Positions 16,239 to 25,423 of a DNA stretch of 35,996 bases are shown here, one piece after another. Each line of letters begins with the position of its first letter. Within the stretch, counting starts at the first letter, position 1. The stretch comes from Planctomycetota bacterium (GTDB lineage: Bacteria > Planctomycetota > UBA8108 > JACQVS01), in NCBI GenBank assembly GCA_016209605.1, contig JACQVS010000174.1, positions 1-35,996 of the forward strand, in the 5' to 3' direction. The notes below the pieces were generated by a model. It searched no databases. It had not been told where the DNA came from and saw only the letters and a list, made by a program, of their open reading frames with translations. The position numbers were made by a program, and so were the translations under genes.

Positions 16239-16622
16239 ATGAAATCGATCGGAAATATCGGGGCCGTGGCGGTCTCTCTGGCAATTCTGGGTTGGGGCTG
16301 CGGGGCGCCGCAGAAACAATTTAAGGTGACCTCTTTCCCTCCCGGCGCTACCATATTCCTGGATGGCGAGCCGATTGGGCAGACCAACCAGGAAAAATTG
16401 ACGGTGGAGTTCGTCAAGCCTTACGTCACCATCCGCCTGGAGAAGGAGGGCTTCCAGACCACCGGCGACGTTCTGGATGAAACCACCAAGGACCATCTGG
16501 CTTACAATCTGCAGGAGGCGCCCAACAACCGCCGCATCCTGGAGGTGCTGACCAACATCCAGCGGCTGCTGGAACAGCTCTCCGGCCAGATAGAAAAAAG
16601 CGTTTCGGAGAAGAACAAGTGA
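16239..16622 (+). CDS. PEGA-domain lipoprotein (127 aa)
   Basis: An N-terminal signal (IGAVAVSLAILGWGC) ends in a lipobox-like Gly-Trp-Gly-Cys, so it is probably a lipoprotein, although Trp at that position is not canonical. A PEGA-type beta domain follows: FPPGATIFLDGEPIGQTN, then KPYVTIRLEKEGFQ. The C-terminal third is helical and charged (LTNIQRLLEQLSGQIEKSV) and may be a short coiled coil. PEGA domains are common on surface lipoproteins; their ligands are not known. AGAAGG precedes the ATG at ideal spacing. The stop TGA overlaps the next ATG by one base, so translation is likely coupled. This is the first gene of a three-lipoprotein operon. Confidence 0.8.
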   Translation: MKSIGNIGAVAVSLAILGWGCGAPQKQFKVTSFPPGATIFLDGEPIGQTNQEKLTVEFVKPYVTIRLEKEGFQTTGDVLDETTKDHLAYNLQEAPNNRRILEVLTNIQRLLEQLSGQIEKSVSEKNK

Positions 16623-16924
16623 TGAAAATCGCCAAAAGAGTCCTCTTCAGTTCGGCGGTGTGGGCGGGCGGCGCGGCCCTCTGGGGGGGAGGCTGCGCCA
16701 ACACCAAGGTGGCGGAGGTCCTGAGCAACCCCAGCGGCGCCAGCATCTTCGTCGACGGCGAAAAGCGGGGGACGACTCCCGCCAAGGTGCAGATCGACTT
16801 CGGCTCCGACCCGACCCGGCGGGTGCTGATCCAGGTCTGCAAGCATCGCTACCAGCCCGGCTTTCAGTACTGGACCAGCGAAGACATGGAAGAAAAGAAG
16901 AAGTTCGAGTTGGGGGTGGACTGA
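16622..16924 (+). CDS. Second small PEGA-type lipoprotein (100 aa)
   Basis: The signal (VLFSSAVWAGGAALWGGGC) ends at a Gly-Gly-Gly-Cys lipobox-like site. The mature part contains LSNPSGASIFVDGEKRGTTP, the same PEGA signature as the upstream gene, then RRVLIQVCKHRYQPGFQY and an acidic tail. It looks like a shortened paralogue without the helical C-terminus. The ATG at 16622 shares its A with the previous stop (TGATG), and its own stop again overlaps the next ATG, so all three genes are chained. An in-frame GTG just before the ATG could be used instead, with no effect on the product beyond one residue. Confidence 0.78.
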   Translation: MKIAKRVLFSSAVWAGGAALWGGGCANTKVAEVLSNPSGASIFVDGEKRGTTPAKVQIDFGSDPTRRVLIQVCKHRYQPGFQYWTSEDMEEKKKFELGVD

Positions 16925-17346
16925 TGCGCACCTGGCTATTGATCCTGCTGATCCTGCCCATAACGCTCCTGGCCGTCTCCTGCGGCCCCCTGCAAAAGGA
17001 GTTTTACATCAACGCCATCAACACCCAGGAGGAAAAGGTCGTTTGCGCTATTCTTCAGGAGGATGAGGTCCTCTACGACAAGAACAACCAGGCCATCCTC
17101 AGCCCGGCGACGGTCATCTTGACCTTCAAGATGAAGAGCGATGGCAGCGACTGGGAGAAGATCAAGATCGGCGTCAAAGCGGTCGAGAAGGATGCCGAGG
17201 GGAAGGTCATCCGCGGCTTGAAGCAGGAGGAGGAGTCGCCTTACCTGGAGGACAATAACAGCTTCCGCTATGTTCAGCCCAACGACGCCCGCACGCAGCT
17301 TTTCATCCTCCGGCGCAACAAGAATTACGGCGGCGGGACGAACTAG
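16924..17346 (+). CDS. YcfL-like lipoprotein (140 aa)
   Basis: A clear lipoprotein signal (LLILLILPITLLAVSC) has its lipobox Cys at residue 20. The mature domain is beta-rich: FYINAINTQEEKVVCAILQE, TVILTFKMKSDGSDWEKIKI, then FRYVQPNDARTQLFILRR. The overall length and strand pattern suggest the YcfL/DUF1425 group of lipoproteins, but this assignment is tentative. It is the last gene of the TGATG-linked operon and ends 17 bp before the convergent kinase gene. Co-location with two PEGA lipoproteins suggests a small outer-membrane-associated complex. Confidence 0.65.
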   Translation: MRTWLLILLILPITLLAVSCGPLQKEFYINAINTQEEKVVCAILQEDEVLYDKNNQAILSPATVILTFKMKSDGSDWEKIKIGVKAVEKDAEGKVIRGLKQEEESPYLEDNNSFRYVQPNDARTQLFILRRNKNYGGGTN

Positions 17347-17362
17347 CTCCTAGCTCTTATCC

Positions 17363-20300
17363 TCACGGCTTCTCGTCCGGCAGCAAGCCCTTGAAGAACT
17401 CCTTCGGCCGTACCACGCCGCGGAAGCCGTACCCCTGGCGCGTGTCGTTGAGGGCCATGGTGTCACGGTTTTTCCCCGTGAAGTGGTCTTCATCGTTGTT
17501 GAGATAGCAGCCGCCGGCGAGCTGCGACTGGCGCGTCCCTTTTCCTTTCACCTTCAGCCACTCGGCGACGTTGCCGGCCAGGTGATGGACGGAGTACTGG
17601 CTGCTGAATCCCTGCACGATGCCGCCCCGATTCACCGCCACGGGAAACTCGGCCGACTTGCGGAGGTCGGCGGAGAGGCTGGGGAGGTCCCGGTGCCGGC
17701 CGCCCTTGAGGGATCCCTTGGCCGCCAGCCACCATTCCTCGAGGGTGGGGAGGTCCTTCTTCTTCCACAGCAAGTACGCTTGCGCCTGGTAGTAGTTGAC
17801 CTCCTCGACCGGCCAGGTCGGGTCGGTATTCTCCTGCGCCGATGGGGGCAGGGAGGCGTAGTCTTGATAAAGAGCCTCATCCACCTCCGGCGGCCACAGG
17901 CTGCGTACCTCCTCCAGCTTCTTTCCCACGAGATATTTCACGAACTCCCCGTAACTTTTGATGGAGACCTCGTAGCGGTCGATGAAAAAGCCCTCGATGT
18001 CCTTGGAAGTTTCTTTCTCTGAAATTAGCACCTTTCCTCCCGGCACCGGCGCCATGTCGCGCAGCTCGCCGGTGACGCCGCGGAGCTCCTTCAGCCTGGC
18101 CAGGCACTCCTGCGGATACCGGGCGCACCCACCCAGGCCTTCCAATTGGCCCTGGGCGCTGGCGAAGAGCATGCCGGCCTCATCCAGGTTGAGGTTCTCA
18201 AAAAGGGCCTTGAAGGCCCGGACCATATCCTCGCGGCCGGCGGCCAGCTTCTCGAGGAGAGGATTCTCCAGGCGGTCCTGGCGGAGGGCGTCCATCGTCT
18301 GCGCGGTCGCTTCCAGGCGGCGCTCCGCGAAGCTCTGGAGGGCCGTTTGAAAGAGGGCCAGGTGGTTTCCCCAGGCCATTTCCTGGCCGGCGAGGCCTTC
18401 CAGCTGCTTCTTGAGAGCGGCGACGGGAGCCCGGGGGTTTTCCTTTTCAAAGGCGGCAAGGTCGTTCTTGATCTTCTCGAGACCGCTCTTCACCTCGGTG
18501 TGGATTTTTTCAGGCCCGGAGGTGGCTTTTTGCAAGCCCGCGAGGACGGTTTCGATCCCCCCGAGGTCTTTTTTCAGGGACTGGATCTTTTGCTCGGCCT
18601 TTTCCCGCTTGGCGCTGGCCTCCTTGAAGCCGCTCACTTGACTGGCAGGAAGGAGCTGATCCCAACGGTCGAACCTCTCCGGAAAGACCTTGCGCAGGGT
18701 GGTCTTGGCCTCTTCGAGGGACTCGACCAGGGGCTTGAAGTCGGTCAAATCGATTTCCCAGTTCTGCAACTGCGATTCTTTGGCGCGGAGCTGCTCCTGG
18801 TGCTTCCCCAGGGCGGCTTCCGCCAGTTCCTGCAGGCGCTTGGCGCGGCTGCGGGTCTCATCCTGCAGCCAGTTCTTGAGCTCCAGGCCGGCCGAGTCCG
18901 GCGCGGTGAGGATTTCCTGGACGCTGGTCCACAAGGCCGGGTAGTTCTTGAAGGGGACGGCAGCCTCCTCCTTCAGCTTGGCGATCTCGCCATCGGTGGC
19001 GAGCAGCTGGTCCTTCACCCGGTTGCCGTGTTCGTTGTCGCGGCGGAGTTTCTCCAGCTCTTCCTTGTACTCCTTGAAGTCGGCGCCATGCGGCAGGATT
19101 TTCTTGAGCAACTCATCCGCATCCTTCCCCACCTGCGAGCCCGGATCCTGGCGCAGCTTGTTCTTGATGGCGATCACCTGGACTTTCACGTCATCCCCGG
19201 TCAGGGGCGGCTCCACCGGGGGGCTTGTTGTGGTAGACGCGGCGGGCGGGGGCTCCTTGGTGGTCGAGCCGGTGGATTCGGTCGACGGCGAGGTGCTCGT
19301 CGAGGCGGCGACGGCGCCGGAGCCCGAGGGCTGCTGCTCGGACGGTTTCTGCCCGGATTTCTGCTGTCCCGCCGGGTGGGTCGAAGAAATCTGCGATGAA
19401 TCGTTGCGAGGGCCCTGGGTGACAATAGTAGTATAATACCGCCAGGCCGCGTATCCGCCTCCACCCAGGACGAGGAGGACGGCCAGCGTCGCGGCCAGCT
19501 TGCGGGAAGCTCTCTTTTCCGGGCGCCGGGCCACGGCCTTCCCCCGGGGCGGAGGGGCGGCCTTGATCGACTTCCCCTCGGAGATGCGATCGAGGTCCTC
19601 GATCAGCTCCTGGAAGGAAACGTAGCGGTCCTCGGCGTGCAGCGCCGTCATCTTCTCGACCATGCTGCTGAGGTCCTCCGGGACGGAGTGGTCCGCCAGC
19701 ATCTCCATGGGGCTCAAGAAGTCGATTTCCGATTTCTTCTGCAGCAGGTCGTAGACCGAGTCCCCCTTGATGGGAGGGATGCCGGTGAGCAGGTGGAAGA
19801 AGGTCGCGCCCAGAGAGTAGAGATCGCTGCGCTGATCCAGAGCCCTCCCCTGCGCCTGCTCGGGGCTCATGTAAAGCGGCGTCCCGAGGATGGACGCGGT
19901 GGCGGTCATCTGGACGCTGGCGCTCAGGACCTTGGCGATGCCGAAGTCGGCGATCTTGAGGCGCTGGTTGTGGTCGAGGAGGAGGTTCTCCGGCTTGATG
20001 TCGCGATGGATGATCTTCAGCTTTTCCGCTTCCAGGAGGCCTTCCGCCGCCTGGCGGATGAATCGGATGGCATCCTCGGCCGACAGGCGCTTGTCCGGCT
20101 GGTTCTCCACAAAGGAACGTAAGTTCCCGCCGGAGACGTACTCCATGACGAGGTAGTGGACCCCCTGGTCATAGCCGACCTCGTGGATCTGCACGACGTG
20201 CGGCGTGCTGAACCGACCGACCGTCCGCGCCTCCTGGCGGAAGCGGCTGAGGAAGTTCTCGTCGGTGCAGAAATCCTGGCGGATGGTCTTCAAGGCCACC

Positions 20301-20905
20301 AGGCGGTCCAGGCTGAGCTGGGTGGCCTTGTAAACCGCGCCCATCGCCCCCCGCCCCAGCAGGGAAAGGATCCGGCAGCCGCCGATGGTCTTTCCGATCA
20401 CCAGATCGGTGAGGCTGCCGACGGGAGGTTGGAACACCCCATCGCTCTCGGCGCTGGCCCGGGTGCCCAGCTTCTCCTCGGACGAAGCGAGGCCCTTGGC
20501 CTCCACCGTGTGGCCGGGACCCTCCACGGGCAGCTTGGACGGCGAAACCACCGGCTGGGTGAGGACCGCATCGCCGTTCTCGGGAGGCTTGACGGCGATC
20601 TTGACGGCGGAAGATCCCGGAGCTGGGGCTGGGGCTGGAGCGGGCGCTTCCGGGCGGGAAGCGGCATGGAACTCATCGGTCGGGCGGAAGATCTTTTCCG
20701 TGACCAGGGGAACTTCTTTCGAGGCCGCAGCGGGCGCCTTGGGAGGCGGCGCCTTGGCCGATCCGGCTTTCTTTTCGGCTTTTTCGCCGGCTTTATCTTT
20801 GAGGGAGACTTTCTGGCCGCAGGCCGGGCACCGGAGGCCATGAGCGCCAGCGACCGTTTCGCTCGGCATTTCCATCCCGCAGTTGGGACAAATCAAGTCG
20901 CTCAC
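17363..20905 (-). CDS. Zinc-ribbon Ser/Thr kinase with coiled coil and FGE-like domain (1180 aa)
   Basis: An unusually long modular membrane kinase. Residues 6-30 form a zinc ribbon (CPNC...CPAC). After a Pro/Ala-rich linker comes a Hanks-type kinase (about 178-445): LLGRGAMGAVYKAT, VALK (Lys206), HRDIKPENLLL (300-310), DFGIAK (320-325) and MSPEQAQG. A single membrane helix lies at about 469-488. The outside part has a Ser/Thr/Pro-rich stretch, about 350 residues of predicted coiled coil, and a C-terminal FGE/SUMF1-like domain (about 945-1175) with FFIDRYEVSIKSYGEFVKYL, LAGNVAEWL and GYGFRGVV. The two catalytic cysteines of true formylglycine enzymes are not apparent, so this domain is more likely a binding module. 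GTG start with AGGGAG in front. A sensor with outside ligand and inside kinase is the likeliest role. Confidence 0.88.
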   Translation of the reverse strand: MSDLICPNCGMEMPSETVAGAHGLRCPACGQKVSLKDKAGEKAEKKAGSAKAPPPKAPAAASKEVPLVTEKIFRPTDEFHAASRPEAPAPAPAPAPGSSAVKIAVKPPENGDAVLTQPVVSPSKLPVEGPGHTVEAKGLASSEEKLGTRASAESDGVFQPPVGSLTDLVIGKTIGGCRILSLLGRGAMGAVYKATQLSLDRLVALKTIRQDFCTDENFLSRFRQEARTVGRFSTPHVVQIHEVGYDQGVHYLVMEYVSGGNLRSFVENQPDKRLSAEDAIRFIRQAAEGLLEAEKLKIIHRDIKPENLLLDHNQRLKIADFGIAKVLSASVQMTATASILGTPLYMSPEQAQGRALDQRSDLYSLGATFFHLLTGIPPIKGDSVYDLLQKKSEIDFLSPMEMLADHSVPEDLSSMVEKMTALHAEDRYVSFQELIEDLDRISEGKSIKAAPPPRGKAVARRPEKRASRKLAATLAVLLVLGGGGYAAWRYYTTIVTQGPRNDSSQISSTHPAGQQKSGQKPSEQQPSGSGAVAASTSTSPSTESTGSTTKEPPPAASTTTSPPVEPPLTGDDVKVQVIAIKNKLRQDPGSQVGKDADELLKKILPHGADFKEYKEELEKLRRDNEHGNRVKDQLLATDGEIAKLKEEAAVPFKNYPALWTSVQEILTAPDSAGLELKNWLQDETRSRAKRLQELAEAALGKHQEQLRAKESQLQNWEIDLTDFKPLVESLEEAKTTLRKVFPERFDRWDQLLPASQVSGFKEASAKREKAEQKIQSLKKDLGGIETVLAGLQKATSGPEKIHTEVKSGLEKIKNDLAAFEKENPRAPVAALKKQLEGLAGQEMAWGNHLALFQTALQSFAERRLEATAQTMDALRQDRLENPLLEKLAAGREDMVRAFKALFENLNLDEAGMLFASAQGQLEGLGGCARYPQECLARLKELRGVTGELRDMAPVPGGKVLISEKETSKDIEGFFIDRYEVSIKSYGEFVKYLVGKKLEEVRSLWPPEVDEALYQDYASLPPSAQENTDPTWPVEEVNYYQAQAYLLWKKKDLPTLEEWWLAAKGSLKGGRHRDLPSLSADLRKSAEFPVAVNRGGIVQGFSSQYSVHHLAGNVAEWLKVKGKGTRQSQLAGGCYLNNDEDHFTGKNRDTMALNDTRQGYGFRGVVRPKEFFKGLLPDEKP

Positions 20906-21022
20906 GAACGATTCTCCCTACGAAGTTTTGAACCGCGCTTTCAAAAAATCCGTTAAAAATTCAAATGATGGAATGGGTTATTTTACTCCACGGCACGCGA
21001 AAAAAGCTAATTTTTCCCGAGC

Positions 21023-22453
21023 TCATGGGGACATCTTACCACAGCTCGAGGCGAGCTTCGTCCAGGCGCGCAGCACGTGGTCCCCCAGCCCTTCGCCGTA
21101 GGCGGCGAGGTGGCCGCTCTTCCCCCCCGCCCGGTAGGCCTCCCGGCTGAAGGCGTAGCCCAGGTAGTCATCGGCGAGGGTCCAGATCCACACCCCGTCG
21201 AGAGCGCCGGCGTTCTCGACGGCGCCGGCGATGGCGGCCCGGAGCTGCTTCCCCAGATCCGTGCCCAGCTCGCCGGGGAAGGAGGCGATGAAGAGGTCGG
21301 CGCCGGGGCCGCGGATCCTCAGGCCGCGGATGGCCACCTTCTCCGGGTAGTGGGAGGCGATGGCCCGTCCAAAAAACGGAATGCGCCAGGGCTGGCGCGG
21401 CGGCAGCGGCATTTCCGCCTGAGCGCTGCTCAGCCGGTAAAGGGTCTGGCCGCCGGCGGGGGCGGGTTCGAGCCGGGTGGAGTTTCTCTCCGCCTGCCGC
21501 GCCGCATCATGGAGCCGGACGGCCACTTCTTCGAGCCGACGCTTCCAGGCGAGCGGCGGAAAGTCGTCCGGGCGGCCGGCGGCGAGGTCGCCCGAAGGCC
21601 CTTGAATGAACAGATCGACCGAGCCATCGCGCTCGAGAAGGCGCATGAGCGCGCCGGGGTAGTCGCCGGAGATCTGCCGCCGGTAAAAGGGGATCAAGGT
21701 GGGATGCGCGGCAAACCGGAGCAGGCGGGCCAGCGGGGCGGCGGGAGACTGAAGTTCCGCCGCGGGCCTGCTCCCCGCCGGCGCAGGACCCGCCAGTGGA
21801 AAGACCGAGAGCACCGCCAGCTCCGGATCGGCCTCCACCGAGGCGATCTTGCGGTTGAAGCTCACGCCGCCGACTTGAGCCCTGGAAAATTCCAGCCGCG
21901 CCGGCTGGAGGCCGCGGCTCGCCGACTCGAGCGCTTCGGCGATGCGCTCGACCAGGAAGCGGCGGTAAAGGGGGTCAAACCAGCCGGTCCCCAGAAGCTC
22001 CGCCGGCCACGCCTCGATGTGCCCGCCGGGGGCGGTGTGGGCGTGGGTGGCGCCGAGGATCCAGAAGCGGAGGCCCGAGCGCCGGAAGGCGGGGGTCTCC
22101 TCGACCTCGGCGCGCAGGCCGGGAGGGATGAGCACCGTTTCCGCAGAGACCACCGCGACGCGGCTGCCGCCGCACTCGAGGACCAGCGCCCGGACGTGGA
22201 TTGGATCGCGGCTCGAGCGGCAGTTGAGCCAGGAGGCGCCGAAGTAGCCGGCCATGGGCAGGGCGTAGGGGGGATTGGCCAGGACGCGCGCCGCCCCGGC
22301 CTTCAGTTCTCCGGAGCACGACCAGGTGCGGAGCGACCGCGCCGGCTCCTCCTCCCACCCGGCCGGAGCCGGCAGCGGAGCGCTCGAGCAGCCGGAGAGG
22401 CCGAGGGCGGCGATCGAGGCGAGCAGGCAGAGTCGAAAGCGATCAGGCGCCAC
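21023..22453 (-). CDS. Neutral/alkaline ceramidase-like lipoprotein
   Basis: A lipoprotein signal (LCLLASIAALGLSGC) anchors a ~450-residue hydrolase-like domain related to the N-terminal domain of neutral/alkaline non-lysosomal ceramidases. Supporting motifs are ANPPYALPMAGYF near the start, ATHAHTAPGGH (a metal-binding HxH pattern), the SGDYPGALMRLLER serine-region and DDYLGYAFSREAY near the end. Family enzymes cleave N-acyl amide bonds of ceramide; in planctomycetes many paralogues of unknown substrate exist. At 476 residues it is shorter than full ceramidases (~650-750) and lacks their C-terminal immunoglobulin-like domain. It starts at GTG. It ends 117 bp upstream of the kinase gene on the same strand. 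Confidence 0.75.
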   Translation of the reverse strand: MAPDRFRLCLLASIAALGLSGCSSAPLPAPAGWEEEPARSLRTWSCSGELKAGAARVLANPPYALPMAGYFGASWLNCRSSRDPIHVRALVLECGGSRVAVVSAETVLIPPGLRAEVEETPAFRRSGLRFWILGATHAHTAPGGHIEAWPAELLGTGWFDPLYRRFLVERIAEALESASRGLQPARLEFSRAQVGGVSFNRKIASVEADPELAVLSVFPLAGPAPAGSRPAAELQSPAAPLARLLRFAAHPTLIPFYRRQISGDYPGALMRLLERDGSVDLFIQGPSGDLAAGRPDDFPPLAWKRRLEEVAVRLHDAARQAERNSTRLEPAPAGGQTLYRLSSAQAEMPLPPRQPWRIPFFGRAIASHYPEKVAIRGLRIRGPGADLFIASFPGELGTDLGKQLRAAIAGAVENAGALDGVWIWTLADDYLGYAFSREAYRAGGKSGHLAAYGEGLGDHVLRAWTKLASSCGKMSP

Positions 22454-22485
22454 GGGGAGAAGTTAAATGGAAGGTAGCCTCCCTG

Positions 22486-24366
22486 TCAACCGGGAGGTTT
22501 CGTCCGAAAGGCCGAGAGACCGGCAAAGCCGGCCCCTGAAGAATTTTTTTCGCTCCTGGTCAATTGCATTTCCAAGGGAAGGTCAAACCAAAAAGTGCTG
22601 CCTTGTCCGACGGTGCTTTCAAAACCGATTTTTCCTCCCATCAATTCCACCAATTTCTTGGAAATGGCGAGTCCTAAACCGCTTCCTCCGTACTTTCGGG
22701 ACATCGAACCATCGACCTGGGAGAAGCTTTTAAACAGGCGGTCGTACGCTTGATTGGGAATTCCGATTCCAGTATCGGTTATGTCAAAGCGGAACAAAGA
22801 GGACTGGTCAACTTTTTCTTCGACCTGCACCCGAATCACCACTTCACCTTTCTCCGTAAATTTGATGGCATTGCCAATCAAGTTCATAAGAACTTGGCGA
22901 AGCCGCCCTGGATCGCCTCGAACAGCAGTCTCCATATCCGGTTGAAAATAGGCGATGAGCTCCAACCCTTTTTCCGCGGCTTGGACGGCGAGGAGATCGA
23001 GGACTTCAAACAAAACCTCCGTCAAATCGAAATTGACGACCTCGAGTCCAAGATTTTGGGATTCAGTTTTTGAGAAGTCCAGGATGTCGTTGATGATCGT
23101 CAAAAGAGAATCGGCGCATAGTCGGATCGTTTCACTGAAATTTCTTTGCTCGGGTGAAAGCTCGGAATCGAGCAAAAATCCTGTCATGCCAATGATCCCA
23201 TTCATGGGGGTGCGAAGTTCATGGCTCATGTTCGCCAGGAATTCGCTCTTTGCCTTATTGGCAGCTTCAGCTTTTTCAGCGTTGGTGCAAACATTCTCAA
23301 TCAGCTTCTCAATTCGCCTCGCCATGGTGTTGAAGGCCTGGGAGAGCTTGCCAATCTCATCTTGGCTGATCACCTCGACGCAGGTGCTGAGGTTCCCTTG
23401 GGCCATGGCGTGAGAGGCTTCCATCAGCTCGCGGATGGGCCGGCAGAGCCTGGCGGCGATCCCTCGGCTGACGAAAAGGGCGATTCCCGCGGTAAAAATT
23501 CCGGCCATCACTATCCAGCCCCAAGCGCTGCGGTAGAGCGCCAGGATATTGTCAAAGGCTCGTGATAAGATAACGGAGTATTCGGAGTCGGACTCTCTCA
23601 GCGGTACGGCTATGGCAAGCCGATGGCTGCCGGCCAGATGGATGGAGAAGTTTTTGGGCGCGGACTTTCGGTCCATCCTTTTTATCAAGGTTCCAAGGGA
23701 AGCGAGCTCTTCGGAAGTCATCGGAAATGAGGGCTTTTCTAACCATGACTCCGCGATAACTTGGCTGGCGTGGAGAATTATGACATCTCTTCCGGTGATG
23801 CCGCGGAGGTTGTCGGCAAAGGTTGAGTTGAGGACATTCCCAAGAACCAATATACCCACCACTTGTTCCCCTGAAGTTATCGGTGTCACCGCCACAAGGT
23901 AAAAATGGTCAAGATACTGCCAAACACCCACAAACTCTTCGCTTTGGAGGGCTTGGTGAATCCCTGGATACTCTTGGAGATCTTGACCCGATACCGAAGG
24001 ATTGGTTACATCCGCGAGCAGTTTCCCTTCATGGTCTGCCAAAAGGACCAATGGGGTTTTGGACACTTGCTCCACTTTTTTGGCCGCATAAAGGGCGGTT
24101 TCATGGTCGACCTGAGGAATATTCATGGTGGCCTTGAGATAAGGCGTCTCGGCCACAGACCTCGCTTTATCGATGAGGAGCTTATTGCTAAGGGCGCTGA
24201 ATTCCCCATAGGCTCGCACCCCGTCATGGAGGTTTCTGGAAATTTCTTCTCGAGCGAACTTTTTGATGAGCTGGGCGATGAAGAGCAGCGAAAGAAAAAT
24301 GAAGCTGAGAATCACAGCTCCCATGCCAAGGAAGAACTTGGATCTCAAGTTGTTGAACTTAAACAT
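22486..24366 (-). CDS. Membrane sensor histidine kinase (CACHE-HAMP-HisKA-HATPase)
   Basis: Membrane helices at about 12-33 and 283-302 flank a ~245-residue periplasmic sensor region of double-CACHE type ([20 protein letters not shown] and [19 protein letters not shown]). A HAMP domain (about 303-356), the HisKA H-box [20 protein letters not shown] with phospho-acceptor His382, and a full HATPase follow: N-box [30 protein letters not shown]. It ends soon after the ATPase domain, with no receiver or Hpt domain, unlike BarA-type hybrids with the same H-box. ATG 24366 shares one base with the stop of the cupredoxin gene (TGATG), so translation is coupled. It is the last gene of the porin/cupredoxin/kinase unit. 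No response-regulator gene is present in the window. Confidence 0.9.
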   Translation of the reverse strand: MFKFNNLRSKFFLGMGAVILSFIFLSLLFIAQLIKKFAREEISRNLHDGVRAYGEFSALSNKLLIDKARSVAETPYLKATMNIPQVDHETALYAAKKVEQVSKTPLVLLADHEGKLLADVTNPSVSGQDLQEYPGIHQALQSEEFVGVWQYLDHFYLVAVTPITSGEQVVGILVLGNVLNSTFADNLRGITGRDVIILHASQVIAESWLEKPSFPMTSEELASLGTLIKRMDRKSAPKNFSIHLAGSHRLAIAVPLRESDSEYSVILSRAFDNILALYRSAWGWIVMAGIFTAGIALFVSRGIAARLCRPIRELMEASHAMAQGNLSTCVEVISQDEIGKLSQAFNTMARRIEKLIENVCTNAEKAEAANKAKSEFLANMSHELRTPMNGIIGMTGFLLDSELSPEQRNFSETIRLCADSLLTIINDILDFSKTESQNLGLEVVNFDLTEVLFEVLDLLAVQAAEKGLELIAYFQPDMETAVRGDPGRLRQVLMNLIGNAIKFTEKGEVVIRVQVEEKVDQSSLFRFDITDTGIGIPNQAYDRLFKSFSQVDGSMSRKYGGSGLGLAISKKLVELMGGKIGFESTVGQGSTFWFDLPLEMQLTRSEKNSSGAGFAGLSAFRTKPPG

Positions 24367-25415
24367 CAATACTTTTCCGGGTAAGGCTTGCCGAACTTGT
24401 TGCGATGTTTGATACTGATCGATTTTTCGGCGATTTCCACTGGAATTACATGAAGCGCCGAACCGTAAACCGACACCTCTTTGCGGGCCTCTCCGCCCCG
24501 CTCATGCCAAATCCGGAGGGGATAATCACCATCTGGGACGCCGGCGATGACATAAAAGCCTTTTTTGTCAGTGACAGCGAAATAGGGATTGTTGAGGACG
24601 ATGATGTTGCTGATCATGTCTGGATGAATATTGCAGTACACTTTCACTACTCCGGCATTTGGAAAATGGACAAACTTGATCCGCCCAGGTTCATAGATGT
24701 CAAGGTCGAAGGGCCTGGCTGCAGACAAAGAGAAAACATTGTGAAAAATGGCATCATCATTTGGAAAATCGACGGTGGTGCCTTTGAGGATAGGAAGAAC
24801 TCTTGGAAAAAAGCAGTGCTTCTTTTGGGAAATGACGGGATTTTTCCTTGGAAGAGGAAACGCGGAATCGCTTTTTACCTTGTCCAAAAATACCACAACA
24901 TTCGAGCAATCCATCACTTCTTTGCCATCGGCGCTAAGAACTTTTACTTGTCCGAAGATGGTGTTGCCTCGAGCCGGGTAAAGGCCGGAATTTTTATTGC
25001 CCTCGCGAAATTTGAGATGGCAAGTGACGCAGGTTCGCCGAATTTCCTCCAAAGCTTGTTCCGCCTCCCCGAGATGTTGCTTTTCCGAGAGAGCGGCGAT
25101 TTCGGAGGAAAGAGCCAAGACTTTGGCGCGGCAGTCGTTAAAAGCTGCTTGCAGATCCTGATTTTGTGTTGGCTTGAGGCTCAAGATGGCCTTGGCGGTC
25201 TCCTCCATAGCTTTGGCGTGGCGGGAAAATCGCTGAGGATCGCTGGCGGCAATGCCCTTTTCCATGCCATCGAAGGCTATGGAGAGGTCTTTCATCAGCG
25301 ATTTCCCATGGAAATCTTGATGGGTATCTGCGTTTTCCCCTGAGGTCGTTTCGAAATTTTTGATCAAACACGCTAAACCAAGCGCCAAACCTTTGAGGAA
25401 CGAAGAGGCGGTCAT
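24366..25415 (-). CDS. Periplasmic cytochrome c'-like / cupredoxin fusion protein
   Basis: An exported 349-residue redox protein in three parts. After a signal-like start ([13 protein letters not shown]), a four-helix region of cytochrome c'-like type (about 30-140) ends in the haem-binding motif CVTCH (129-133). It is followed by a cupredoxin (about 150-275) with complete type-1 copper ligands: His225 in IFHNV, and Cys261, His264 and Met267 in VYCNIHPDM. Residues 278-310 ([20 protein letters not shown]) form a carboxypeptidase-regulatory-like beta segment. The cupredoxin resembles proteins annotated as 'methylamine utilization protein', but no methylamine dehydrogenase gene is nearby. It sits between a porin-like gene (8-bp gap) and the sensor kinase (1-base overlap). 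An electron carrier or copper/redox signal for the kinase is inferred. Confidence 0.82.
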   Translation of the reverse strand: MTASSFLKGLALGLACLIKNFETTSGENADTHQDFHGKSLMKDLSIAFDGMEKGIAASDPQRFSRHAKAMEETAKAILSLKPTQNQDLQAAFNDCRAKVLALSSEIAALSEKQHLGEAEQALEEIRRTCVTCHLKFREGNKNSGLYPARGNTIFGQVKVLSADGKEVMDCSNVVVFLDKVKSDSAFPLPRKNPVISQKKHCFFPRVLPILKGTTVDFPNDDAIFHNVFSLSAARPFDLDIYEPGRIKFVHFPNAGVVKVYCNIHPDMISNIIVLNNPYFAVTDKKGFYVIAGVPDGDYPLRIWHERGGEARKEVSVYGSALHVIPVEIAEKSISIKHRNKFGKPYPEKY

Positions 25416-25423
25416 TGTTATCC

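Noticed and set aside
19429..19438. GTATAATACC -10-like string (minus or plus strand)
   Set aside because: It lies inside the coding sequence of the kinase, just after the membrane helix, with no matching -35.
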